A program made the translations under genes and the position numbers. DNA of 64,000 nucleotides from a virus: IMG/VR virus record IMGVR_UViG_3300032322_001765, positions 1-64,000 of that record; one strand, written 5' to 3'. Below, one piece after another: positions 1 to 6,123 of this stretch; position 1 is the first letter of the stretch, and each line of letters starts with the position of its first letter. The notes under the pieces are model-generated. The model was given only the letters and a program-made list of their open reading frames with translations, was not told the origin of the DNA and did not search any database.

Positions 1-848
1 TACAATTTACTAACGGTAATTCAAATGTTACTATCAATGCCAACTCAAACACATGGACATTTGATAGTACTGGTAACTTGATTATCCCAGGATCATCGGG
101 CGGATTCATCAAAACAGTAGCAAATTCGTCAATAGGTATTGCGGCAGTTGATAATGGTACAAACAATCCAGCACAATTAATGTCCTTTAATGTTACTGCT
201 AATGCCCCGACTACTATCGTATCAGCGTATGCTACTAATGCGCTTATTCAAACTAATGCAACTGGTGCAATCAATACTTGGTCGTTTGATAGTGCAGGTA
301 ACTTAACATTACCAGGCAACACTTTTGCAGTCAAATATGCAAATGGTACGCAGGTGTCCTTAGCTGGAAGTAGTATTAGTAACGGTAACAGCAATGTCTC
401 TATCGCAACATCAAATGGCAATGTTGTTATAAACGCAGTCGGTAATGCTACGATGACAGTTACTGGTACAGGTGCTAATATTACTGGTACATTAACTTCA
501 ACTGGTAAGATTGGTTATGCATCAGGTGCTACAGTAACACAAACTACAAACAGAGGTCAAGGTGTTACTATAAACAGTTTATCAGGTACTGTCGTTACAA
601 CAAGTGCTGTTATGGTTCCAGATCAAGTAGATGCTATTGCGGTCAATAACAATCAAGTAGATCCTGCAACTGATATTGTATATGCTCAAGTAGTAAGTTA
701 TCACAATGGGTGTTATTTAGTTACGCCGTTGCCTACAAGCCTTGTGGGTAATGGATTTTATTTATACTTAAAAAATATAGATACATTTAGTACAGCCAAT
801 GAAGCAGTAACAATAAGATTTATAGTGCAAAAAGCACCTAACTCATAA
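1..848 (+). CDS. Phage fibre-like structural protein, 3' part only
   Basis: The reading frame is already open at base 3, so the gene begins outside the window; a TTG at 78 is not a convincing start. About 281 residues are visible, rich in Asn, Thr, Ser and Gly. A motif TWTFDSTGNL occurs near the start and again, slightly changed (NTWSFDSAGNLTLPG), around base 275. The C-terminal 110 residues carry GYASGATVTQTTNRGQGVTIN, close to a C-terminal domain I know from many phage fibre proteins (GY..GAGG.VTQ.T.K). The role as an adhesin or fibre tip is inferred from this likeness. It is the only plus-strand gene in the first 8 kb and ends in a strong terminator. Confidence 0.7.
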   Translation, partial: QFTNGNSNVTINANSNTWTFDSTGNLIIPGSSGGFIKTVANSSIGIAAVDNGTNNPAQLMSFNVTANAPTTIVSAYATNALIQTNATGAINTWSFDSAGNLTLPGNTFAVKYANGTQVSLAGSSISNGNSNVSIATSNGNVVINAVGNATMTVTGTGANITGTLTSTGKIGYASGATVTQTTNRGQGVTINSLSGTVVTTSAVMVPDQVDAIAVNNNQVDPATDIVYAQVVSYHNGCYLVTPLPTSLVGNGFYLYLKNIDTFSTANEAVTIRFIVQKAPNS

Positions 849-876
849 TAAAAAAGCCCCTTAAGGGGCTTTTTTA
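849..876. terminator. Bidirectional rho-independent terminator
   Basis: A perfect inverted repeat, AAAAAGCCCC-TTAA-GGGGCTTTTT, lies between converging genes. Runs of A on one side and T on the other let it stop transcription both ways. The TAA stop codon of the minus-strand gene sits in the loop. Confidence 0.93.
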
Positions 877-1094
877 TTGGCTAATTTAGATAGCATATGG
901 TCTGTATATTTGCTTTGACACATGGTTACTACATCTTGAAAGGGCCATTCTAAATGAAACGGACAACCACTTTTCCAGTTGCCATGTTTTTTAAAATAAC
1001 CTAACTCCTTCAAATCAGACATATCAGACGGATCAAAACGTTTACGTCTGTTTGCGTAATCACTAAGCAGTGTCCAATGTGGAGTGTTATTCAT
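861..1094 (-). CDS. Hypothetical protein, 77 aa
   Basis: I do not recognise this protein. It is basic, with a HWTLLSDYANRRKRFDPSD start and a Trp/His/Cys-containing middle. The frame could be extended upstream to 1184, but that would run through the preceding gene. I chose the ATG at 1094 because it follows that gene's TAA by one base (TAA-A-ATG), a typical coupled start. The stop codon lies in the loop of the terminator shared with the converging fibre gene. It is the last gene of the leftmost minus-strand run. Confidence 0.6.
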   Translation of the reverse strand: MNNTPHWTLLSDYANRRKRFDPSDMSDLKELGYFKKHGNWKSGCPFHLEWPFQDVVTMCQSKYTDHMLSKLANKKAP

Positions 1095-1095
1095 T

Positions 1096-1284
1096 TTAAT
1101 CACGTTCCATATGTGCTGCTTCTTGAATAATTTTAGTAACTTCATCCAAAGTTTGGCACATAATTTTTGCGGTAGCCCAATCACCGTCGTCGTTTCTACC
1201 TGAAACTTCTACCATATATCCGTTATCATACATATACACAGACAAGCTATCACTACATTTTGTAAGTTTGTCACTTAGATTCAT
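1096..1284 (-). CDS. Hypothetical protein, 62 aa
   Basis: Not recognised. A small acidic protein (MNLSDKLTKCSDSLSVYMYD start) with alternating beta-like and helical stretches. An AAGGAC ribosome binding site lies a few bases ahead of the ATG. The stop is directly followed by the next gene. Upstream lies the palindromic stem at 1308-1325, so expression may need readthrough or an unseen promoter. Confidence 0.6.
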   Translation of the reverse strand: MNLSDKLTKCSDSLSVYMYDNGYMVEVSGRNDDGDWATAKIMCQTLDEVTKIIQEAAHMERD

Positions 1285-1307
1285 ATTTGTCCTTTATAAA
1301 AATAGGT

Positions 1308-1325
1308 AGGGAGCAATTGCTCCCT
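1308..1325 (-). terminator. Palindromic stem, probable terminator
   Basis: AGGGAGCAATTGCTCCCT is a perfect 18-base palindrome placed just after the stop of the gene at 1332-1679. On the minus strand it is followed by ACCTATTTTTA, an imperfect T tract. It could instead be a protein-binding dyad. Confidence 0.6.
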
Positions 1326-1331
1326 TATCCC

Positions 1332-1679
1332 TTAAGCCGCAACTTCTTCTTTTTTACCACGCTCTTTGATTGCATCAAGACTAGGCTTAGTTGCTTTTGT
1401 TGCCTTAACCTTGACTGTACCCTTAGGCGCCTTTTCACGATCAGCAATTGCATCACCAATCAATGCCTGATCATCTCCGCCTTGATAATCTGCATGTGCT
1501 TGCAGATACTTAAGTGCATCAAGTTTAGTCATTGCACTAGGCAATTCAATCAAATCGATGCGAGTTGCACCACCTTTAGTAAACTGTTTTACACGGCGAA
1601 TCAAATCGTCAGTAAAACGAACTTTGCTGTTACCGTTGTGAGTAGTGATACCTGCTACTTTGAACAATTGTTCAGACAT
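1332..1679 (-). CDS. Hypothetical basic protein, 115 aa
   Basis: Unrecognised. The N-terminal 75 residues look folded (MSEQLFKVAGITTHNGNSKV start, then FTDDLIRRVKQF). The last 35 residues are a Lys/Ala/Thr-rich tail (KVKATKATKPSLDAIKERGKK) of the kind seen in nucleic-acid-binding proteins. An AGAGG ribosome binding site precedes the ATG, and a near-consensus sigma70 promoter lies at 1732-1760, so it probably heads its own transcript. It ends at a palindromic stem. Nucleic-acid binding is a guess from composition. Confidence 0.65.
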   Translation of the reverse strand: MSEQLFKVAGITTHNGNSKVRFTDDLIRRVKQFTKGGATRIDLIELPSAMTKLDALKYLQAHADYQGGDDQALIGDAIADREKAPKGTVKVKATKATKPSLDAIKERGKKEEVAA

Positions 1680-1731
1680 AATTACCTCTTAAGGTTGTTA
1701 ATAAAAAAGATGTGTTTTACACACAGATATA

Positions 1732-1760
1732 ATGATAACACCGATCAAGTTTATTGTCAA
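1732..1760 (-). promoter_or_regulatory. Sigma70-type early promoter
   Basis: On the minus strand TTGACA, 17 bases, then TATCAT. It points to the 115-aa gene that starts at 1679. Confidence 0.8.
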
Positions 1761-1782
1761 GAACCGGTGTTACCAAAATTCT

Positions 1783-1926
1783 TTAGGCTTCGCCCAAAAG
1801 TTGAGCCTTCTTAATTGGGCTTTGACCCATACCCAACATTTGAGCCATCAACCAATTTTCGGCTGCGATAACGATATCAGCCCAATAACTTTCACTCATA
1901 TAAACTCGGACACGAAAATTACGCAT
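1783..1926 (-). CDS. Small hypothetical protein, 47 aa
   Basis: A short gene below 60 codons. A strong GGAGAAA ribosome binding site overlaps the end of the upstream gene, whose TAA lies two bases before this ATG, so translation is probably coupled. The product begins MRNFRVRVYMSESYWADI and ends in a helical Ala/Met/Leu segment. It resembles the short beta-strand-then-helix proteins common in phage early regions; no function is known to me. Confidence 0.6.
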   Translation of the reverse strand: MRNFRVRVYMSESYWADIVIAAENWLMAQMLGMGQSPIKKAQLLGEA

Positions 1927-1928
1927 GA

Positions 1929-2342
1929 TTATTTCTCCAAAGTGTAAGGTTTGTTCCAACGACCGATATTAACGTCTACATACCAGCCCACATCAAAGTA
2001 GTCAGTTTGAATATCCGAATTGTCGTGATTACCGTTGTTCATTGCAGTCAAAATTTCCTTGAGAAATTTTTTTGCAACACCGTCAAAATGATCCTGATAC
2101 CAAAACGGGTTAACATCAATGTAATCTACTGCAGGGCGAAAGCCACCGTAGTTTGCGTATCGTGGATCATCAACATTCACAGTATTGTAATTACCGATAA
2201 AATCAATTGCACCCGACTTAATGGTCAAGCACAATGTCATGTGATTACGGACACTCAGTGTACCCTTAACATTATACTTTTTCAGAATTGCCTTAACGAC
2301 TGGGGCGATACGTGCTTTCTTTTCTTGAGACATGTAAGCCAT
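1929..2342 (-). CDS. Hypothetical protein, 137 aa
   Basis: A mixed alpha/beta protein that I cannot name. The start resembles small phage proteins (MAYMSQEKKARIAPVVKAIL), followed by a basic segment and several aromatic stretches (VDYIDVNPFWYQDHF; YFDVGWYVDVNIGRWNKPY). It has an AAGGAG ribosome binding site and a consensus promoter at 2375-2403. It is followed two bases later by the 47-aa gene, so the two form a short operon. Confidence 0.65.
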   Translation of the reverse strand: MAYMSQEKKARIAPVVKAILKKYNVKGTLSVRNHMTLCLTIKSGAIDFIGNYNTVNVDDPRYANYGGFRPAVDYIDVNPFWYQDHFDGVAKKFLKEILTAMNNGNHDNSDIQTDYFDVGWYVDVNIGRWNKPYTLEK

Positions 2343-2374
2343 TTATTGCTCCTTGTTCATCAGTTAATATAGCT

Positions 2375-2403
2375 ATTATATAGCCAAACCCATTTAATGT
2401 CAA
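2375..2403 (-). promoter_or_regulatory. Consensus sigma70 early promoter
   Basis: Minus strand: TTGACA, 17-base spacer ending GTTTGGCTA, TATAAT. One of five closely related promoters; drives the 137-aa gene. Confidence 0.9.
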
Positions 2404-2405
2404 AT

Positions 2406-2558
2406 TTATTTTTGAGTTTTGTTATAAAGTTTCAAATATATTTCATATTTGACATTTTCATAAGTTGTATTATTGATAACATTATGTAACAAAATTGCAT
2501 CATTCTTGTGGGCACAGCCCACAAGAAATATTGCTAAAAAGACAATAAAATTTTTCAT
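2406..2558 (-). CDS. Small lipoprotein, 50 aa
   Basis: The protein begins MKNFIVFLAIFLVGC. A Lys, a hydrophobic run and the lipobox LVGC form a type II signal peptide, with Cys15 as the predicted lipidation site. The mature part is about 36 residues with several Asn and Tyr. No strong ribosome binding site is seen. The gene lies between the 99-aa gene and the next promoter. Small phage lipoproteins of this size include outer spanins and superinfection-exclusion proteins; no partner inner spanin is visible nearby, so the role is open. Confidence 0.65.
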   Translation of the reverse strand: MKNFIVFLAIFLVGCAHKNDAILLHNVINNTTYENVKYEIYLKLYNKTQK

Positions 2559-2573
2559 TTTTATGGTCAAAAA

Positions 2574-2873
2574 TCATGAAGACCAATAAGTTTCTGAGGA
2601 CGGACTGCAAAAGTAAGGAGTGTCATAACGCTCCTGAAACGTCATACCGTATTGCAGATTCTTACGTGTTACATAAGTTTCAAAAACTTCAACTACAAAA
2701 CCTAGTTGACGTTTTTGTTCCGCAACCGTTTCGATATAATCCTTAGTACACTCTGCAAAATCAATTGCAGTATAGAAACGTAGACCTGGCTTGCTCTTAC
2801 CATAACGGTCTGCTTTTTTAACTCGCTTGTCTGCTTTGTAAATTTCTAGGGTGTATTCAGTAAGTGTAGACAT
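2574..2873 (-). CDS. Hypothetical protein, 99 aa
   Basis: Not recognised. I chose the ATG at 2873 (MSTLTEYTLEIYKADKRVKK) because AAGGAG sits just ahead of it and a perfect promoter lies at 2904-2932. The longer open frame would translate the promoter itself. The first half is a charged helix/strand region and the end is Tyr/Ser rich. Its promoter and leader are a near copy of those of the next gene upstream. Confidence 0.65.
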   Translation of the reverse strand: MSTLTEYTLEIYKADKRVKKADRYGKSKPGLRFYTAIDFAECTKDYIETVAEQKRQLGFVVEVFETYVTRKNLQYGMTFQERYDTPYFCSPSSETYWSS

Positions 2874-2932
2874 TTGTTGCTCCTTGTTATTGACTATACC
2901 GTTATTATATGCCCAAAACGATTTATTGTCAA
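2871..2932 (-). repeat. Promoter-plus-leader repeat, copy 1
   Basis: About 60 bases from the -35 box to the start codon closely match 3127-3188. Shared blocks include TTGACAATAAATC and AACGGTATAGTCAATAACAA, followed by GGAG. Confidence 0.85.
2904..2932 (-). promoter_or_regulatory. Consensus sigma70 early promoter
   Basis: Minus strand: TTGACA-N17-TATAAT, a full match to consensus. The TGA stop of the upstream 66-aa gene lies inside the -35 box. Confidence 0.92.
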
Positions 2933-3129
2933 CCAAAAACTGCCTTATAAACCATCTCACGAACCATGGTGTCATTAGCTTCATGTAGACCACTCACCGT
3001 AGAGATATCTTCCATCATTTCAGTTATTTGGGCAACTGACCAATTAAGTTCTTTTGCAGCGATTACAAGACCGTCGATGACCCTGTTGCCATATTCTGTG
3101 AACATACCGTAATGTTGGACTTGAAACAT
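2929..3129 (-). CDS. Hypothetical protein, 66 aa
   Basis: Not recognised. The start at 3129 (MFQVQHYGMFTEYGNRVIDG) follows an AAGGAG site and a promoter at 3160-3188; the longer frame would translate the promoter. The rest is largely helical (VIAAKELNWSVAQITEMMED). Its stop codon is within the -35 element of the next gene's promoter. Confidence 0.62.
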   Translation of the reverse strand: MFQVQHYGMFTEYGNRVIDGLVIAAKELNWSVAQITEMMEDISTVSGLHEANDTMVREMVYKAVFG

Positions 3130-3188
3130 TTGAATCTCCTTGTTATTGACTATACCGTTAGTATATAGCCAAACGGATTTATTGTCAA
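3127..3188 (-). repeat. Promoter-plus-leader repeat, copy 2
   Basis: Partner of 2871-2932. The two blocks differ mainly in the spacer and in the last bases before the ATG. Confidence 0.85.
3160..3188 (-). promoter_or_regulatory. Sigma70 early promoter
   Basis: Minus strand: TTGACA-N17-TATACT, spacer ending GTTTGGCTA. The TGA of the 51-aa gene lies inside the -35 box. Confidence 0.88.
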
Positions 3189-3340
3189 GTTTCGGGTAAA
3201 GATTTTTTATGTTTTTGTTGTCTTTTGTACAACATTTTGCTTTTGACAACTTTTGGCTTGAAGGGCAGATCGTTGTCAAAAAGAACACGGTGTGCCCTAG
3301 GTTTGACTTGTGTTGTAAAACTGATAACTTCTCGTTTCAT
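3185..3340 (-). CDS. Small basic protein, 51 aa
   Basis: Begins MKREVISFTTQVKPRAHRVL and continues with FDNDLPFKPKVVKSK and a Lys/Gln/Arg-rich end. Very basic, without a membrane segment. From memory, small basic proteins with a similar 'PFKPKVVK' core occur in several phages, with no assigned role. No clear ribosome binding site is visible; promoter 3377-3405 lies directly upstream. The stop lies inside the next promoter. Confidence 0.6.
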   Translation of the reverse strand: MKREVISFTTQVKPRAHRVLFDNDLPFKPKVVKSKMLYKRQQKHKKSLPET

Positions 3341-3376
3341 GATAGCAAAAATATAACAAAATATTAATTATACCTT

Positions 3377-3405
3377 ATTATATTGCCAAATCTATTTTTT
3401 GTCAA
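3377..3405 (-). promoter_or_regulatory. Consensus sigma70 early promoter
   Basis: Minus strand: TTGACA, 17-base spacer ending ATTTGGCAA, TATAAT. Drives the 51-aa gene. Confidence 0.9.
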
Positions 3406-3417
3406 ATATTTCTACGA

Positions 3418-3942
3418 TCATGAAGAAAGTTCTTTGAAAGACGATACTTCAAAGTTCCAAATGTCAACAGAGGTTGTTGCATTCGGTGTAAACTGAGGTT
3501 TACCACCAAACTTACTAAAAGGAATTCTTAGTGCAACTTCTCTACGTTTTTGTTTTTGCCCAACATAAAACTCAGGAGGTATTTTAAAATAAAAAACCTC
3601 ATTTACCATAGGATCAACAACAACTACTCTTAGTAAACCCTTTTTATTTTTTGTACTGAAGCCGGCGCCTCGTTTAGGTTTAGCAATTGTTCCTTGATTA
3701 ACCACTGTAACTTTTTTGGCATCACTACCATCATCAAAATCTCTACCAGGAATATTTACTCGTTGAATTTTACCCGTGCGTGATATAGCATTTTCTACAA
3801 GACTTTCCATTGCTAAATCACCACGTGTTGTGGCTTTTTGTAGAATTGGTAAATCTCTTTTTGTATATCCAGCAAAGCGATAAATTTTGTTAAGCAAAAT
3901 CAAATCGCTAGCAAAAACATCTAATGAATATTTACTTGCCAT
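3418..3942 (-). CDS. Hypothetical protein, 174 aa
   Basis: I do not recognise the family. The N-terminal half is helical (MASKYSLDVFASDLILLNKI); the C-terminal half looks like a beta-rich fold (LLRVVVVDPMVNEVFYFKIP, then a Lys/Arg-rich QKQKRREVALRIPF). No metal-binding or nuclease motif is certain. Its ATG overlaps the TAA of the 77-aa gene upstream (TAATG), so it is translated from a polycistronic message and is the last gene of that operon. Confidence 0.62.
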   Translation of the reverse strand: MASKYSLDVFASDLILLNKIYRFAGYTKRDLPILQKATTRGDLAMESLVENAISRTGKIQRVNIPGRDFDDGSDAKKVTVVNQGTIAKPKRGAGFSTKNKKGLLRVVVVDPMVNEVFYFKIPPEFYVGQKQKRREVALRIPFSKFGGKPQFTPNATTSVDIWNFEVSSFKELSS

Positions 3943-4175
3943 TATCGTTTAGTAGTAGTGTAATGAGTACCTTTAGGACCTTTGCTGATAAAAGTTCTTC
4001 CATATAACTCAGCTTGGTACTCATCACTTTTAACATTATATTTTAAAACAAGTTTAATTTTTCGCTCTAAACTAATGCTAAGTAGAACTTCCGGTTTAAA
4101 TTCTAAAATTTCTGCCATAACGGTTTCACCGTTGTCTACGCATGTTACTTTGGCAGTGTCTTCATACCGTATCAT
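3942..4175 (-). CDS. Hypothetical protein, 77 aa
   Basis: A small beta-rich protein (MIRYEDTAKVTCVDNGETVM start, ending GPKGTHYTTTKR). Both ends overlap the neighbours as TAATG, which indicates tight translational coupling between the AbrB-like gene and the 174-aa gene. Function unknown. Confidence 0.6.
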   Translation of the reverse strand: MIRYEDTAKVTCVDNGETVMAEILEFKPEVLLSISLERKIKLVLKYNVKSDEYQAELYGRTFISKGPKGTHYTTTKR

Positions 4176-4627
4176 TATAGTTCAGCCTTTTCACCAATTT
4201 TGGTAAATAGAGTATCAATCTTTTTTTCTCTTGTCCAACTATTTAGATATCGATTATCTACATTACAAATGTCAATCGCCTCATCCTCTGTAACCACACG
4301 ATGACTGACAATAATTTCATCCAAATGTTCTTGGCTAAACTCTTTTGCTTCTTTACATACAACAGTATCCAGTGCATATTCTTTTTTGCCTTTGGGTACT
4401 TGAACCATATAACGCATTCTAAACATACTTACGGCTTCAACTAAAACCCATTCAGTTTCGTCTGATGGTTCTATCTTAGAAAGACTGTAAGTCCCATCAT
4501 CGTTCTTTTTCCAATCTAAGGTATCACCTTCTTTCCAACCCAACTCTGCTAACATTTCTTCAGGTAGTGGAATGATAGGATCGCCATTTTCATCTTCTTC
4601 AACAGTAGCAATAAATTTTTTCATCAT
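4175..4627 (-). CDS. AbrB/SpoVT-like N-terminal domain protein, 150 aa
   Basis: Residues 1-55 look like a swapped-hairpin AbrB/MazE DNA-binding domain: PIIPLPEEMLAELGWKEGDT is the usual 'lP.e.le.Lg...Gd.l' signature, followed by a short strand pair. The rest (about 60-150) is an acidic domain with MFRMRYMVQVPKGKKEYALD and VVCKEAKEFSQEHLDE, which I have seen only in phage proteins. It could be a transcription regulator or an antitoxin-like protein without a toxin partner; no toxin is evident beside it. Starts at an ATGATG overlapping the TGA of the membrane-protein gene, with AAGGA upstream. Confidence 0.6.
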   Translation of the reverse strand: MMKKFIATVEEDENGDPIIPLPEEMLAELGWKEGDTLDWKKNDDGTYSLSKIEPSDETEWVLVEAVSMFRMRYMVQVPKGKKEYALDTVVCKEAKEFSQEHLDEIIVSHRVVTEDEAIDICNVDNRYLNSWTREKKIDTLFTKIGEKAEL

Positions 4628-4908
4628 AATATCCTTATTAAGCCTATAGTATCAATAACAACAATTAATAAATAATTTGCAATCATACCAAACGAACCTC
4701 TAGTGAATGCAGCCCATGCGTATAACGCACAACCTAAAATCCAAGCTGGATATAGAGCAAGCAGGGGAGGATTAGGTACAGTTAACGCCATGGTTAGCGA
4801 ACAACCAATACTTATTGCCCAAGCTAAAACTTCTATGAAAAACCTAAATGGATTAGTTTTATAGTCCTCTTTGATCCAAACAAGTACATTTATTAAAACA
4901 TTGTTCAT
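4624..4908 (-). CDS. Small membrane protein, 94 aa
   Basis: Three hydrophobic segments are visible: around residues 24-43 (IEVLAWAISIGCSLTMAL), 51-68 (LALYPAWILGCALYAWAAF) and 75-93 (MIANYLLIVVIDTIGLIRI). The N-terminus, including KEDYKTNPFRFF, is polar. Similar small membrane proteins with a KTNP motif occur in T4-like phages of aquatic bacteria, as far as I recall; the function is unknown. Overlaps both neighbouring genes by four bases. Confidence 0.65.
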   Translation of the reverse strand: MNNVLINVLVWIKEDYKTNPFRFFIEVLAWAISIGCSLTMALTVPNPPLLALYPAWILGCALYAWAAFTRGSFGMIANYLLIVVIDTIGLIRIL

Positions 4909-5138
4909 TCAATGACTTTAGGTTTACTCATTAATTTTCTACATTGTGTTACTACATATGATGGATACTGCTCCTCAGCACTTAGAACTTCTGGACAACT
5001 AAAAGTTATAGTAATAGTGTCCTCATCATCGAATCTGTTATTTTTTACTAATCCATATACAAAAAAGATAAGAAAAACAATTACCAATAAAGTTACTATT
5101 GGCATGAAGATGCCACCGATTCTGTCAGAGTTAATCAT
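4905..5138 (-). CDS. Single-pass membrane protein, 77 aa
   Basis: One membrane helix at residues 12-31 (MPIVTLLVIVFLIFFVYGLV), then a soluble acidic domain with two Cys (TFSCPEVLSAEEQ; VVTQCRKL). The ATG at Met12 could also be the start. Its end overlaps the next membrane protein by four bases (ATGA), so the two may act together at the inner membrane. Confidence 0.6.
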   Translation of the reverse strand: MINSDRIGGIFMPIVTLLVIVFLIFFVYGLVKNNRFDDEDTITITFSCPEVLSAEEQYPSYVVTQCRKLMSKPKVIE

Positions 5139-5147
5139 AATATTCTT

Positions 5148-5219
5148 TCAACAACATTTGTCTAAAGCATCAGATTTTGCAACACGGTAGGTATTGCCAC
5201 TTTTAAGAAAGTATGTCAT
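5148..5219 (-). CDS. Possible 23-aa peptide or gene remnant
   Basis: ATG to TGA, MTYFLKSGNTYRVAKSDALD then KCC. From memory the first 18 residues resemble the N-terminus of much longer phage proteins, so this may be a relic left by a deletion. A TATAAT box ends six bases before the ATG, so a transcript would begin at or near the start codon. No ribosome binding site. Confidence 0.35.
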   Translation of the reverse strand: MTYFLKSGNTYRVAKSDALDKCC

Positions 5220-5225
5220 GTTATG

Positions 5226-5254
5226 ATTATATATTAGGTTTCTTTAAATGCAAA
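5226..5254 (-). promoter_or_regulatory. Possible sigma70 promoter
   Basis: Minus strand: TTTGCA-N17-TATAAT. The -10 box is perfect, the -35 box is weak. It would transcribe the membrane-protein, AbrB-like and 174-aa operon. Confidence 0.5.
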
Positions 5255-5268
5255 TGTAATTGGGTAAA

Positions 5269-5469
5269 TTAATCTCTAACCCGAACAATCTGTTTGTGTT
5301 CCAAAATAACACGATCACGTACACTACCATATATAGTAATAGGGTCATCCAAAACTACAGTGTGTTTGACATCACCGCCGTATGCAACACGGCTTGATTC
5401 TACCCGACCTGTTACAGGAAACTCATTCATATATTCACCAAACACCTTCATACCTGTGTAATCCCACAT
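5269..5469 (-). CDS. Hypothetical protein, 66 aa
   Basis: Unrecognised, largely beta-strand in character (RVAYGGDVKHTVVLDDPITI; VRDRVILEHKQIVRV). A strong AAGGAG ribosome binding site lies ahead of the ATG (MWDYTGMKVFGEYMNEF). Follows the 67-aa gene by 16 bases in the same operon. Confidence 0.62.
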   Translation of the reverse strand: MWDYTGMKVFGEYMNEFPVTGRVESSRVAYGGDVKHTVVLDDPITIYGSVRDRVILEHKQIVRVRD

Positions 5470-5485
5470 AAAGACACTCCTTAAG

Positions 5486-5689
5486 TTATTTGGTAATCAA
5501 CTTTACAAGATAATTATGGATCATATTCATTTCCTCTTGATCCACGTAAAAATCAGTCAAAGGATCATAGTATTGACCCTCTTTTGGATCGTAGTACAGT
5601 ACACGACCATCAGCATAATAGAAGGGGCCTTCGAGACCTTTGCGAGGTTGCCATTTATTATTACGATCACAAATAACTGCATATCCCAT
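5486..5689 (-). CDS. Hypothetical protein, 67 aa
   Basis: Begins MGYAVICDRNNKWQPRKG and holds a Tyr/Asp-rich middle (PFYYADGRVLYYDPKEGQYY). The ATG overlaps the TAA of the upstream 78-aa gene. Family and function unknown to me. Confidence 0.6.
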   Translation of the reverse strand: MGYAVICDRNNKWQPRKGLEGPFYYADGRVLYYDPKEGQYYDPLTDFYVDQEEMNMIHNYLVKLITK

Positions 5690-5925
5690 TATTCAACTCC
5701 AAAATGTTCTTTAAGTTTCGCAACTCTATTATCTAACAATTCTAATCCTTCTAATCCGCCGACATAATCTTCTGCCCAAACTTCGTGATGTTCAGTGGGT
5801 TTAACTATGTCGATACACTCTCGCACAATCAACTCAGCTAGCATTTCCATACGGTGTTGGCAATCCTGGCTGATGTGTTTGTGCAAACCCTTACTTAAAA
5901 TTAATTCTTTAACTCGTTCATTCAT
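5689..5925 (-). CDS. Hypothetical phage early protein, 78 aa
   Basis: Starts MNERVKELILSKGLHKHIS and carries MLAELIVRECIDIV, a pattern I have often seen in short phage proteins that start 'MNERIkeLa.qAg...FaELIVrec' and have no assigned role. It ends in a possible coiled-coil segment (LELLDNRVAKLKEHFGVE). It overlaps the next gene by one base. Confidence 0.65.
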   Translation of the reverse strand: MNERVKELILSKGLHKHISQDCQHRMEMLAELIVRECIDIVKPTEHHEVWAEDYVGGLEGLELLDNRVAKLKEHFGVE

Positions 5926-5934
5926 GGGTTGTAA

Positions 5935-6123
5935 TCACCATTCACCTTCGGCACAACTTATCAAATATTGATATACTTTATTTGGTTCTGATTCAAATAC
6001 TATTTTTGGTATTTCACCATCGAAAGCTTTATTTGGAGTAAGCCACCATTCTTGAGCATACTTCTCGCCTAACATGCCTTTTAATAACATATTGCAACGA
6101 TTTTGAATTATGTCGATACTCAT
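5935..6123 (-). CDS. MbcA/ParS/Xre antitoxin C-terminal-like protein, 62 aa
   Basis: After about 20 residues the protein reads GEKYAQEWWLTPNKAFDGEI, then PKIVFESEPNKVYQYL. This fits the toxin-binding domain of Xre/MbcA/ParS antitoxins, whose signature is a Trp-Leu..Pro.. Gly..P...l pattern. The DNA-binding half of those antitoxins is missing; the whole protein is just this domain. Its ATG overlaps the TAA of the GIY-YIG gene. No RES-type toxin is seen nearby. It might block a host toxin, but that is inference, and the match was made by eye. Confidence 0.5.
   Translation of the reverse strand: MSIDIIQNRCNMLLKGMLGEKYAQEWWLTPNKAFDGEIPKIVFESEPNKVYQYLISCAEGEW

Noticed and set aside
1287-1814. 175-codon plus-strand frame
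   Set aside because: It crosses two minus-strand genes that have ribosome sites, a promoter and a terminator; a Cys/Phe-rich product of this kind is a typical antisense shadow.
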